The notes beneath the pieces are model-generated. The model was not told the DNA's origin. It searched no databases and saw only the letters and a program-made list of their open reading frames with translations. Both the position numbers and the translations under genes were made by a program. From positions 248,001 through 312,000 of the forward strand of contig JAIUNI010000001.1 in assembly GCA_020161935.1 (NCBI GenBank): DNA of 64,000 bases, in the 5' to 3' direction. The stretch's first letter is position 1, and the number at the start of each line of letters is the position of its first letter. This stretch comes from Chloroflexota bacterium. GTDB lineage: Bacteria; Chloroflexota; Anaerolineae; Aggregatilineales; Phototrophicaceae. Positions 1 through 7,803 of this stretch are shown here, piece after piece.

Positions 1-4
1 GACC

Positions 5-1303
5 ATGCCGGAAATAGAAACGATGCTTGGACAGAATGCCGCTTCGATTATTCAGGCAGTTGCGGAACAGGCGCAGAAGGAAGCAACAGAAGTCTACCTT
101 GTGGGCGGAGTGGTGCGGGATTTGCTGCTGGGGCGGCCAAACTTTGACATCGACTTTGTAGTTGAGAGCGACGCGATTAGCTTTGCCGAAACGATCTCAG
201 CGGCATATGGAGGCGAAGTTACAGCCTTCAAGCCGTTTGGTACGGCTAAGTGGAAACCTAAAGCTAATGAACAGGCGCTAACGAATACGGTCGATCATGT
301 TGATTTTGCGACGGCTCGTTTCGAGTTTTATGAACATCCAACCGCGCTGCCAACGGTTTATAGCAGTTCAATTAAGCTCGATTTACAGCGGCGAGACTTC
401 ACTATTAATACCCTCGCCATACAACTCAGCCCTGCTTCGACCTTCGGAAATGTTGTCGATTTTTACGGAGGGCTGCGAGATTTGAAGGCGAAGTTGATTC
501 GTGTTCTGCACAGCCTAAGTTTCATTGATGATCCCACACGCATCTTAAGGGCAATCCGTTTTTCGCACCGCTTAGGCTTTGAGGTTGAAGCTCGAACACT
601 CGAACTGATGTCTACGGCGCTGCCCATGTTGGGGCGCATTACAGGCGAACGGTTACGGAATGAACTCGCGCTGATGTTGCGGGAAAGTGAGCCAGAGAAA
701 GGCTTGTTAATTTTGCAACAACGGGGCGTATTAACGGCGATTACCCCTGTATTCGAGATACCTGAGGAAGCGCTAGAAACCTTCGCGCGTGTGCGCTTGG
801 AAGCAGCTACTATTTTTAAGCAACCCGAAGAAGTTGATGAGTTTTACTGGCATATACTGGCGGCGTGTTTGAAACCAAGCGCCGTTGAAGCGCTGTGCGA
901 ACGTCTCTTATTCGGTCGTAAAATGGCCGAGTCGATGCTTCAAGCCTCCCGGTTGGTTGAACGTGCCAGTGAGCTAGCACAGGCTGATCTGCGACCCAGT
1001 GCTGTTGTGTCGCGGTTAGAAGGGATGTCAGAAATCGCGCTCGCTGCTTTGTGGTATGTGGAAGACAATACCACGGTGCGGCAGTGGCTTGAACGGTATT
1101 GGGCTGAACTGCGCCAGCGCCAACCGATTGCAACCGGCGATACTTTGCGCGCGAAAGGGTTGAAGCCCGGGCCATGCTACAGCCTCATCTTACGGCGGCT
1201 GCGGGACGCATGGCTGGATGAACTCGTAAAAGATAAAAAACAAGAAGATGAATTGATTGATCACTTAATTTTTGATGAGAGAATTTGTGATGGCAATTCT
1301 TGA
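5..1303 (+). CDS. cca: CCA-adding tRNA nucleotidyltransferase / poly(A) polymerase family
   Basis: Class II nucleotidyltransferase of 432 residues that would add or repair the 3' CCA end of tRNA in the cytoplasm. The N-terminal signature VGGVVRDLLLG followed by DIDFVVE (about residues 33-54) holds the metal-binding acidic pair of the polymerase-beta-like head. RRDFTINTLA (about 129) and the DDPTRILRAIRFSHRLGF block (about 178-195) are the RNA-binding and neck motifs of this family. Length suits a bacterial CCA enzyme without an HD domain. The ATG lies 5 bases into the window, so a start further upstream cannot be excluded. The 3' end overlaps the next gene by 14 bases, suggesting co-transcription. 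Confidence 0.9.
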   Translation: MPEIETMLGQNAASIIQAVAEQAQKEATEVYLVGGVVRDLLLGRPNFDIDFVVESDAISFAETISAAYGGEVTAFKPFGTAKWKPKANEQALTNTVDHVDFATARFEFYEHPTALPTVYSSSIKLDLQRRDFTINTLAIQLSPASTFGNVVDFYGGLRDLKAKLIRVLHSLSFIDDPTRILRAIRFSHRLGFEVEARTLELMSTALPMLGRITGERLRNELALMLRESEPEKGLLILQQRGVLTAITPVFEIPEEALETFARVRLEAATIFKQPEEVDEFYWHILAACLKPSAVEALCERLLFGRKMAESMLQASRLVERASELAQADLRPSAVVSRLEGMSEIALAALWYVEDNTTVRQWLERYWAELRQRQPIATGDTLRAKGLKPGPCYSLILRRLRDAWLDELVKDKKQEDELIDHLIFDERICDGNS

Positions 1304-1817
1304 GCAACCACCAATTTTAAATGTTTCGATGCCGGTTGTTATTCGGCCGGCGCGAAAAGAGGATGTGCCGCGTTTGGAATGGTATGGTCAATTTGCTCAC
1401 TTCCGTAACCTGTTCCAACGGGCTTATCGCGACCAACAACTTGGGATACGGCTGATGTTGGTGGCCGATTGTAACGGTTTCCCAATTGGGCATGTATTTA
1501 TTTTGTTTATGGATGACGAAGCTGAGAATCGCCAAGCGTATTTATATTCTCTGCGCGTCATGGAGATGTTCCATGCACAGGGTATTGGGACGCGGCTCAT
1601 GCTGGAAGCCGAGGCACAGATCGCAGCACGTGGGTATCACGAAGTGTCTATCGCGGCTTCAAAGACGAACCACGCTGCTCGTCGATTGTACGAGCGTTTA
1701 GGTTATAAAGTCTTTACGGATGATACCGGCGAATGGAGTTATACTGATCATCTGGGAAAGGTGCGTCATGTTAAGGAGCCATGTTGGCTGTTGCATAAAA
1801 CAGTCACGGTGCGGTAA
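1290..1817 (+). CDS. GNAT family N-acetyltransferase
   Basis: Predicted cytoplasmic acetyl-CoA-dependent N-acetyltransferase of about 175 residues; substrate unknown. The hallmark acetyl-CoA loop is visible in the stretch GIGTRLMLEAEAQIAARGY (Q/R-x-x-G-x-G/A motif A), followed by ASKTNHAARRLYERLGYKVF, the classic motif-B ending with the NxxAxxLYxxxGF pattern. I place the start at the ATG at 1290 because a GAGAGAA purine run lies about 7 bases upstream. A TTG at 1272 and an ATG at 1275 in the same frame would lengthen the overlap with the upstream CCA-enzyme gene. The overlap implies translational coupling, but the functional link between the two is unclear. Confidence 0.85.
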   Translation: MAILEQPPILNVSMPVVIRPARKEDVPRLEWYGQFAHFRNLFQRAYRDQQLGIRLMLVADCNGFPIGHVFILFMDDEAENRQAYLYSLRVMEMFHAQGIGTRLMLEAEAQIAARGYHEVSIAASKTNHAARRLYERLGYKVFTDDTGEWSYTDHLGKVRHVKEPCWLLHKTVTVR

Positions 1818-1921
1818 AATGCGCCCCCATCCTTAGTAGCTAGGAATCGTGTCACTTTTCACAAGTGAGTTCACGGCGCTACTGTTTGGTAAATGTCTCA
1901 CGAAAGGGTGTTCCGAGTTTT

Positions 1922-2254
1922 ATGAGTATTAAGCAGCAATCTTCCGTCCGCGTAACTCGTTGGCATGGCAGCCAACATCCTACGTTCTCCACCATTACCC
2001 GTGATATGAAAAAAGAAGGACTGCGCCCCTATATGTGGGTTAACGCGCCTAATCACCGGTATGGGGTTCGGACGCACGGTTACGATAAGGTTTTGTATGT
2101 GGTAGAAGGTACTGTCGAAATCAGCTTGCCGGACTCGAACCAGCGCATGAATTTGCGGGCTGGTGATCGGGTCGATATTCCTGCCGGAGTACGGCATGGC
2201 ACGATTGTAGGATCGACCGGAGCAAAATGCGTTGAAGCCGCAGTAGCCCGGTAA
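1922..2254 (+). CDS. Small cupin-domain protein
   Basis: Single-domain cupin of about 110 residues. The beta-barrel motifs are visible as HGYDKVLYVVEGTVEISL and then GDRVDIPAGVRHG, which match the two conserved cupin motifs, although the first histidine pair is reduced to one His with Asp/Lys in place of the usual HxH. Such proteins bind metals, sugars or small ligands; nothing here tells which. The reading frame stays open upstream to a GTG at 1865, but the N-terminal 19 residues before the ATG at 1922 are not cupin-like, so I use the ATG. An intrinsic terminator follows 30 bases downstream, so this gene probably closes the transcript that starts at the CCA gene or earlier. Confidence 0.7.
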   Translation: MSIKQQSSVRVTRWHGSQHPTFSTITRDMKKEGLRPYMWVNAPNHRYGVRTHGYDKVLYVVEGTVEISLPDSNQRMNLRAGDRVDIPAGVRHGTIVGSTGAKCVEAAVAR

Positions 2255-2285
2255 ACCACCTGATTGTCTAGGCTAATTTATAGGG

Positions 2286-2315
2286 GGCTGCCCAATCTGG
2301 GCGGCTCTTTTATTT
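2286..2315 (+). terminator. Intrinsic terminator after the cupin gene
   Basis: An 8-base-pair GC-rich stem (GCTGCCCA / TGGGCGGC with one G-T pair, three-base loop) is followed directly by TCTTTTATTT. It lies about 30 bases past the cupin stop codon. Confidence 0.8.
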
Positions 2316-2426
2316 GGTGTTGCCAGTAAAGCGGTAGCTGACTATCGGCGAAGTTGTATTCCCAACTATAATGCACTTTGGTGAGGTAATAACCACAGGT
2401 GTTTTATCTTCAGGAGGTTAGGGCTT

Positions 2427-3383
2427 TTGCGTGAAAGTGATAAACATCAGACTCGATTTACACGGCGACAACTGCTAACCATTTCTCGCAAAGGGCAGGT
2501 TCGTTCGGAGATTAGCAGGTCTGGGGGAACACAACCCAACTTGCCTTATGCTGATGAAGTGGGGCAAACTCCGACTGCACACTTTTTCAACCCGATTGGG
2601 CATATTGCGCCTGTCATTGACTTGGAGCGTTGGCGGCTAAGATTTGGCGGGTTTGTGGAACAGCCGATAGCGGTCACGGTTGATGATTTAAAGGCGATGC
2701 CGACTTCTCGTTTATCAGCGACGGTTGTGAATATAAAAAGCCGCCCTGACCAATTTATGATGGGTCATGCCGTTTGGCAAGGGGTAGCGCTTGAGACTTT
2801 ATTGAAGTCTGTTCAGGTGAGTTCTGAGGCGCGGTTCGCTTCGTTTCGGAGTGTGAACGGCTATACAACGTATCTGTCAATTGAACAGCTTGAAGGCGCT
2901 ATGCTTGCTACTGAAATGAATGGGGAAACCTTGTCGATGGAGCAGGGGTATCCGGTGCGACTGATTGTGCCCGGGGTTTATGACTACAAGCTGCCCAAGT
3001 GGCTAGAGTATATTACTTTCACCGAGGCACAGCCCACAGGCTATTTTGAGGGGCGTGGATATTCGTCAACGGGCGACGTTCAAACCGCAGCGATGATTTT
3101 CTCACCTCACCAGCGTGAAATGGTAAATGGATTAGTAACATTCAATGGGATGGCGTTTGGTGGGAAGCGGGATATTCAGCAGATTGAATTGAGTGTTGAT
3201 GACGGTGAATGGATGCCTGTACCCTTTGAAGCCGCAGAACATGGAACTTGGACGCGCTGGCAGATTGACTGGATGCCGCCCGCCGTTGGTGATTATCTGG
3301 TGAAGGTGCGGGTTAGCGATACTACTGAACCTACGAGCGTGTTTAGTGCTTTCCACAGTGTTGTTTTCCGTGTCGTTCGATAA
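2427..3383 (+). CDS. Sulfite-oxidase-fold (molybdopterin oxidoreductase family) protein lacking the Mo-ligand cysteine
   Basis: 318-residue protein with the fold of the SUOX/MsrP (YedY) family. GGFVEQPIAVTVDDLKAMP (about 74-92), WQGVALETLL (117-126), GYPVRLIVPGVYDYKLPKWL and the C-terminal immunoglobulin-like dimerisation segment (about 215-318, ending near FRVV) follow the family order. The conserved cysteine that ligates molybdenum should sit near residue 102, where the sequence reads TVVNIKSRP; the protein contains no cysteine at all. TRRQLLTIS near residue 12 resembles a Tat motif, but no hydrophobic stretch follows, so export is doubtful. TTG start at 2427 is fixed by AGGAGG nine bases upstream. 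Probably a pseudoenzyme or a protein with a different cofactor. It is followed by a Tat-exported protein. Confidence 0.8.
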   Translation: MRESDKHQTRFTRRQLLTISRKGQVRSEISRSGGTQPNLPYADEVGQTPTAHFFNPIGHIAPVIDLERWRLRFGGFVEQPIAVTVDDLKAMPTSRLSATVVNIKSRPDQFMMGHAVWQGVALETLLKSVQVSSEARFASFRSVNGYTTYLSIEQLEGAMLATEMNGETLSMEQGYPVRLIVPGVYDYKLPKWLEYITFTEAQPTGYFEGRGYSSTGDVQTAAMIFSPHQREMVNGLVTFNGMAFGGKRDIQQIELSVDDGEWMPVPFEAAEHGTWTRWQIDWMPPAVGDYLVKVRVSDTTEPTSVFSAFHSVVFRVVR

Positions 3384-3397
3384 CCGAGGTTTTATCT

Positions 3398-4273
3398 ATG
3401 TTGCTCACACGACGAACATTCTTGCAATTGGTTGGTGCCTCGGTGGCTGCGACGACACTGCGACCCCTGACGGGATTAGCGGCTGCGGTTGATGCGGATA
3501 CTTACTGGGGGCGAGCATTTACGGTTGTACCTGTGTATGCTACACCGGACGCAGGTAAGTCCGCTGTTAGGCAGCTTTGGCCTGACAGCATGGTCAGTAT
3601 CGTTGACCAGACCGACAATTGGTACCGACTCGAAAATGGTTGGGTGCGGCGAGTGGATATTCAGCCGATGCTGCCCTATAAAGTGGACGAGTACGTGTTT
3701 CAGGCTCAAACGCCATTTTGGGCGGAAGTGGCCGCACCTGTGGCTTCAGTTCGGGCGTACTGCTCGGCTGACGCGCCATTGATTACACGGGTGGGACATG
3801 GCGGCGTGATGCAGGTGATTGATGCTTTACCCGGTGAGCCGAACGGTTGGTACGGGGTGGCTGATGAAAATGGAGTGCTGCTGGGTTGGTCTCAGGGCGT
3901 GTTCTGGCGGCCTGTTACGGTTGATAATGGGAGCAGTGAAGGACGGATGCTGCGATTCGACCGTCAAACATTTTTGATGTCGGCTTTTGACCATAACGAC
4001 CTCATTCTCCAAGTGCCATTTTCCAGTAGGGAAGCGCTTGAAGCAGGGCAGTATCAAGTGAGGCGTGGTGCTATAGGCGGGGGCAGCTTGTCTGGATACG
4101 CAGCCGTGCCGTGGACGATGAAGTTTGGGCAGCACCAAGCGATTGCCGGGGCGTATTGGCACAATCAATTTGGTCACACTGTCAGTCAGGGTTCGGCTAT
4201 CCAACTTACACCCGTGCTGGCGCGATGGGTGTATGGGTGGTTGGGTGATAATGGTCACATTATGATTGAATGA
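3398..4273 (+). CDS. Tat-exported SH3 + L,D-transpeptidase-like protein with degenerate active site
   Basis: 291 residues beginning with a canonical twin-arginine signal (LTRRTFLQLVGAS, residues 3-15) and an Ala-rich cleavage region near residue 30, so it should be exported folded. Two SH3-like segments (about 35-85 and 110-160) are followed by a YkuD-type L,D-transpeptidase fold (about 180-291). The catalytic region is recognisable as IAGAYWHNQFG ... VSQGSAIQL, but the expected HG, SHG and catalytic Cys read AG, SQG and Ser (residue 266). It therefore cannot act as a normal Cys-dependent peptidoglycan cross-linker; a peptidoglycan-binding or scaffolding role is an inference. It starts 14 bases after the preceding gene, so both are probably made together. 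Confidence 0.75.
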   Translation: MLLTRRTFLQLVGASVAATTLRPLTGLAAAVDADTYWGRAFTVVPVYATPDAGKSAVRQLWPDSMVSIVDQTDNWYRLENGWVRRVDIQPMLPYKVDEYVFQAQTPFWAEVAAPVASVRAYCSADAPLITRVGHGGVMQVIDALPGEPNGWYGVADENGVLLGWSQGVFWRPVTVDNGSSEGRMLRFDRQTFLMSAFDHNDLILQVPFSSREALEAGQYQVRRGAIGGGSLSGYAAVPWTMKFGQHQAIAGAYWHNQFGHTVSQGSAIQLTPVLARWVYGWLGDNGHIMIE

Positions 4274-4360
4274 CAGTCCGTTCTCATGTAATAATCAGGC
4301 AAGATTCGTATTCTATCGTTACAAAGATGTATTTGGGTTCGGTTGGGAAAGGCTCCGACT

Positions 4361-5983
4361 GTGAACGTTGATAATATCTCGTTCGGTTTAGCGTTTATCG
4401 TTGGCATCATCTCGTTCTTATCGCCCTGTGTGCTGCCACTTGTACCGGCTTATATCGGTTATCTAGGCGGACGGCTGACGAGCAAGGTTTCGTCACAGGT
4501 GAGTGTCGGTGCGGGTGGGCAAGCGGTTTTGCAGCCTGCCGGTCGCAACCGTTTTACGATTGTGGCGCATGGACTCTTTTTTGTGCTGGGGTTTACGTTT
4601 GTTTTCGTCACAATCGGGCTACTTTCAACGGCGTTCGTTCAACAGGTCGGTGGACGGAATATTAATCTGGTCACGGATATTATCGGGCGTTTGGGCGGCG
4701 TACTGATTATTTTCTTCGGGTTGCATTTTATGGGGGTATTGCCCACCCTATTTAACCGATTGTTGAGTGATAAAAGTACACTCGCTAATCCCCTTGTTAG
4801 CATTGTGATGGCGCTCGTAGGGGCAGCGTTCTTTTTATGGGGGTTTACAGGCGGGTTACTCCCTTCAATCTACAGTCAGTTACAGACGACAGCCGGAACG
4901 GTAACGCAGCTTAATTGGCCCAGCGTGATCGGTTTGGTGCTGGCAGTCATCTACTTGTTGTGGTTGTTTTTAGGGGGTGCTTTCACTAACCCTGTTCGTT
5001 TTTGGAGCGGCATCATTGTTAGCCTACAGAATGGGTTTTATGCGGATACGCGCCGCCAAATGACGACACGCGGCGAGGGGTACGCTGGCTCGGCGATTAT
5101 GGGCGTGATTTTCTCGGCGGGGTGGACACCATGTATCGGTCCGCTGTATGGGGCTGTGCTGACTTATTCAGCGAATACGGGCGATGTGGCGCGGGCAGCA
5201 CCGTTGCTAGCGGCTTATTCGTTAGGGTTAGGCGTGCCGTTCTTGCTGACGGCTTTGCTGCTGGATAACGCTCAAGGTATCCTACGGCGGCTTCAACGCC
5301 ATATGGGAACGATTAAGCTTGTGAGCGGCGCGTTCCTCGTCCTTATTGGTTTCTTGGTGGCGAGCGGGCAGCTTCAAAGCCTGAGTGTATACCTGAACGG
5401 GCAGTATTCCGAATTCTCAATTAACCTTGAAGAACAAGTCGTGGGGTCGATAAGTGGTAATACATTGGGGCAGGGCGCTCCCACGGCTGTTCCGACCGCA
5501 GCAGGTATGCTGGAGAGTATTTCGGGGGCGGCTGCGGCAGCGAGCGGGCCAGTGACCGGAACCGATATTGGTGATGCCGCGCCCAATTTTGAGTCGGTGA
5601 CGGATACAGGTGAGGCGATTAAACTGGCTGATCTGCGGGGGCAAGTGGTGGTGTTGAACTTCTGGGCGACATGGTGCGCCCCGTGTAAGGTGGAGATGCC
5701 GGAGTTTGAGGAAGCCTACGAAACGAACAGCGACAAGGGCTTTACCGTACTCGCGGTGAATAACTCGGAGACGCTGGAGCAGGTGACAACTTTCCGTGAC
5801 CAGTTGAAGGTGACATTCCCGTTCGTAATGGATGAGCAGGGCGACCTTCAACGGTTGTACGGGGTGGTGAGTTACCCAAGCACCTACATCTTGGATAAGG
5901 ACGGTGTGATTATCTATAAGCAGTTTGGGCCGATGACTGCGGAAAAGATTGATACGATGATCGCACAAGCATTGGCTTCGTAA
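4361..5983 (+). CDS. CcdA/DsbD-type transmembrane electron carrier fused to a thioredoxin domain
   Basis: About 540 residues. The membrane half moves reducing equivalents across the inner membrane. FLSPCVLPLVPAYIGYLGG and SAGWTPCIGPLYGAVL carry the two membrane cysteines of the CcdA/DsbD family. The usual short spacing between them is enlarged by about 130 residues with at least two extra hydrophobic segments. After a low-complexity Ala/Gly/Thr linker (about 375-415) comes a TlpA-like thioredoxin domain with WCAPC (Cys439/Cys442), presumably outside the membrane. GTG at 4361 is chosen because GGGAAAGG lies 8 bases upstream; a TTG at 4343 is in frame. A second thioredoxin gene follows after six bases, so the two form an extracytoplasmic thiol-reduction unit. 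Confidence 0.88.
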   Translation: MNVDNISFGLAFIVGIISFLSPCVLPLVPAYIGYLGGRLTSKVSSQVSVGAGGQAVLQPAGRNRFTIVAHGLFFVLGFTFVFVTIGLLSTAFVQQVGGRNINLVTDIIGRLGGVLIIFFGLHFMGVLPTLFNRLLSDKSTLANPLVSIVMALVGAAFFLWGFTGGLLPSIYSQLQTTAGTVTQLNWPSVIGLVLAVIYLLWLFLGGAFTNPVRFWSGIIVSLQNGFYADTRRQMTTRGEGYAGSAIMGVIFSAGWTPCIGPLYGAVLTYSANTGDVARAAPLLAAYSLGLGVPFLLTALLLDNAQGILRRLQRHMGTIKLVSGAFLVLIGFLVASGQLQSLSVYLNGQYSEFSINLEEQVVGSISGNTLGQGAPTAVPTAAGMLESISGAAAAASGPVTGTDIGDAAPNFESVTDTGEAIKLADLRGQVVVLNFWATWCAPCKVEMPEFEEAYETNSDKGFTVLAVNNSETLEQVTTFRDQLKVTFPFVMDEQGDLQRLYGVVSYPSTYILDKDGVIIYKQFGPMTAEKIDTMIAQALAS

Positions 5984-5989
5984 GCGCGA

Positions 5990-6550
5990 ATGGTTCGTTT
6001 ACGGCGAGAACTGTTGTTAATTGGGGCTGTGGCATGTTTGACCACAGCCTTTTTGATTGTATGGTCGGTTGGGCTGCCAGAACGGTCGGCGTATACCGGG
6101 TTCATCGCGGCGGGGGAACGGTACGCGCCTGAACTGAATGCGTTAGCGCCGTTATTTGAGGCACAAACCCTCGATGGACAGGTGATGGGGTTAGGCGATT
6201 TACGCGGGAAAGTGGTGCTGATTAATTTTTGGGCGACGTGGTGCGAACCGTGTAAAGCGGAGATGCCAGATATACAAGCGGTTTATGAGGATTATCAGGG
6301 CAGGGGGTTGGTCGTTTTGGGTGTGAACTTGGATGAGGGACAAGCCGACGTTAGCCGATGGGTGGAGCAGTTGGGGCTGACATTCGATATTCTGTTGGAT
6401 GAGGGGCAGCAGATCGCGGGGTTATACCAACTACGCGGGCAGCCATCGAGTTATCTGGTCGCGACGGATGGGGTGATTAAGCAGATTTATTATGGGCCGA
6501 CGACGCGGCAGAGTTTAGAGGCGGCAATAGCGCCGTTCCTCGTAGGCTGA
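5990..6550 (+). CDS. Membrane-anchored TlpA/ResA-like thiol-disulfide oxidoreductase
   Basis: 186 residues with one N-terminal membrane anchor (about 6-28, rich in Leu/Ile/Val/Ala) and an extracytoplasmic thioredoxin fold. The redox motif reads FWATWCEPCKAEMP (CEPC), and the cis-proline loop is GQPSSYLV. These proteins reduce apocytochrome c cysteines or other envelope disulfides and take electrons from CcdA-type carriers, which fits the CcdA-thioredoxin fusion encoded six bases upstream. A multihaem cytochrome c gene 14 kb away would be a plausible client, but that link is inference. Similar ResA proteins have the same size and layout. Confidence 0.88.
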   Translation: MVRLRRELLLIGAVACLTTAFLIVWSVGLPERSAYTGFIAAGERYAPELNALAPLFEAQTLDGQVMGLGDLRGKVVLINFWATWCEPCKAEMPDIQAVYEDYQGRGLVVLGVNLDEGQADVSRWVEQLGLTFDILLDEGQQIAGLYQLRGQPSSYLVATDGVIKQIYYGPTTRQSLEAAIAPFLVG

Positions 6551-6594
6551 TACACTTGGGCACACTTTTTGATTGACCGAGTTAGGTTGTTGAT

Positions 6595-7383
6595 ATGACT
6601 TCTTTGACCCCACCGACGAACAAACCGGTTGCGCTGCGCCTGAACCTATGGGTACTAAGGCTATCCCGTCATTGGCTGCGTGTTGTGCTGGTTCTCCTGT
6701 TGATTTATTCCGGTTTGCCTGTGGCTGCACCCATCTTAATGAAGGTGGGACTCACCGGGCCAGCAAATGTGATTTACACGATGTACAGCGCGGTTTGTCA
6801 TCAGTTCGCGTTCCGGTCGATCTTCTTATTTGGTGAGCAGCCGATGTACCCGCGATACAATACGGGCAGTACCTTGAAGCCGTTTGAGGCGTTTGTTCAG
6901 AATCTGCCGGAGTTCGCGCCTGACCGCATACTCCCGTTCCCTTATGGGCCGGTGGGGGATATTTATGCGTTTACGGGCGGCTACCAAGGGGCGGCGCGGG
7001 AGTTCCGTGGGAATGAGCAGATGGGCTATAAGATGAGCATCTGCGCGAGGGACATTGGGATTTATTGGGCGCTGACGGCGGGCGTGCTGATTTACAGTAT
7101 TCCGGTGGTACGGCGACGGCTGCGGCCGGTTCCGATTTACATCTATCTTATTCTCGGTATCGCTCCAATCGGGATTGATGGGTTAAGCCAACTGCTGGGT
7201 TATCCGCCGTTTAACTGGTGGCCGCCACGGGAGACGCTGCCCGCGTTTCGGGTGGTGACGGGCGTGTGCTTCGGGCTGATGAACGCATGGCTGGGTTTGC
7301 CGTATTTAGAAGCCTCGATGCAGGAAACGCGCGAGCAGGTTGAGGACAAGCTGCGACGGGCGGGATTTGGGAGTAAGTTGTAA
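6595..7383 (+). CDS. DUF2085 family membrane protein
   Basis: 262-residue integral membrane protein of the DUF2085 family. The typical motifs are VCHQFAFRSIFLFGEQ near residue 65 and ICARDIGIYWALTAG near residue 150, with conserved Cys, His and Arg at the membrane border. There are about four hydrophobic segments (about 20-45, 155-175, 185-205 and 220-240). Function is unknown; members often neighbour respiratory or thiol-redox genes, as here, 45 bases after a TlpA-like gene. The extra loop GEQPMYPRYNTGS between the motifs is longer than in minimal family members. The last gene of this rightward cluster. Confidence 0.8.
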   Translation: MTSLTPPTNKPVALRLNLWVLRLSRHWLRVVLVLLLIYSGLPVAAPILMKVGLTGPANVIYTMYSAVCHQFAFRSIFLFGEQPMYPRYNTGSTLKPFEAFVQNLPEFAPDRILPFPYGPVGDIYAFTGGYQGAAREFRGNEQMGYKMSICARDIGIYWALTAGVLIYSIPVVRRRLRPVPIYIYLILGIAPIGIDGLSQLLGYPPFNWWPPRETLPAFRVVTGVCFGLMNAWLGLPYLEASMQETREQVEDKLRRAGFGSKL

Positions 7384-7803
7384 GTAAGTTTAAAGTTAAA
7401 GGTTTAAAGTCGAAAGTTTCCAGTTTTCAGTTGTCAGATTCAAGTTCTGCGTCATCGAGATTGTGTTGGATATTAGTAGGCTATAACTGTTGCGGATTTT
7501 GCACAATTTGCACATTTTCCCGCTGAAATGGCTGGCAGGAGTCTCTCGTGTGGTCGCCGAAGTGACATTTTGTGGCGGCAGGAGCGAGGGAGCGCGGCGC
7601 TGAAATGACACTATTCCGGCAGATTGCTCCCGTAATGCCACCGCCGTTGCCATTTTGGCATGTGCATGGCGGATGTGAGGGAGAATGCCACCGTGGCAAG
7701 TTACAAGTGAAAGACAAAAGCATTGAACCGCGGAGACGCGGAGAACAGTGGTTTGTTATTCAATGTGTTTGCAAGCATCACTAATCACCCCAAGTTTACT
7801 TCT
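7384..7803. other. Gene-poor interval holding a dispersed repeat
   Basis: 420 bases between two converging genes. The first 130 bases are AT-rich with runs like AAAGTTAAAGGTTTAAAGT and no convincing reading frame. From about 7519 on lies copy A of a repeat also found near 28.3 kb. Several short frames run through it, but they have no start context or homology I recognise. I see no terminator with a T-tract for either flanking gene. Confidence 0.7.
7519..7735 (+). repeat. Dispersed repeat family 1, copy A
   Basis: About 215 bases closely matching 28285-28530 in the same orientation. The best block reads CGCTGAAATGGCTGGC, then GAAGTGACATTTTGTGGCGG, then GAGGGAGCGCGGCGCTGAAA. Similarity fades into shared words such as GCGGATGTGAGGGA, CAAGTTACAAG and ATTGAACCGC. 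It is non-coding in both places and holds several short palindromes. Confidence 0.75.
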
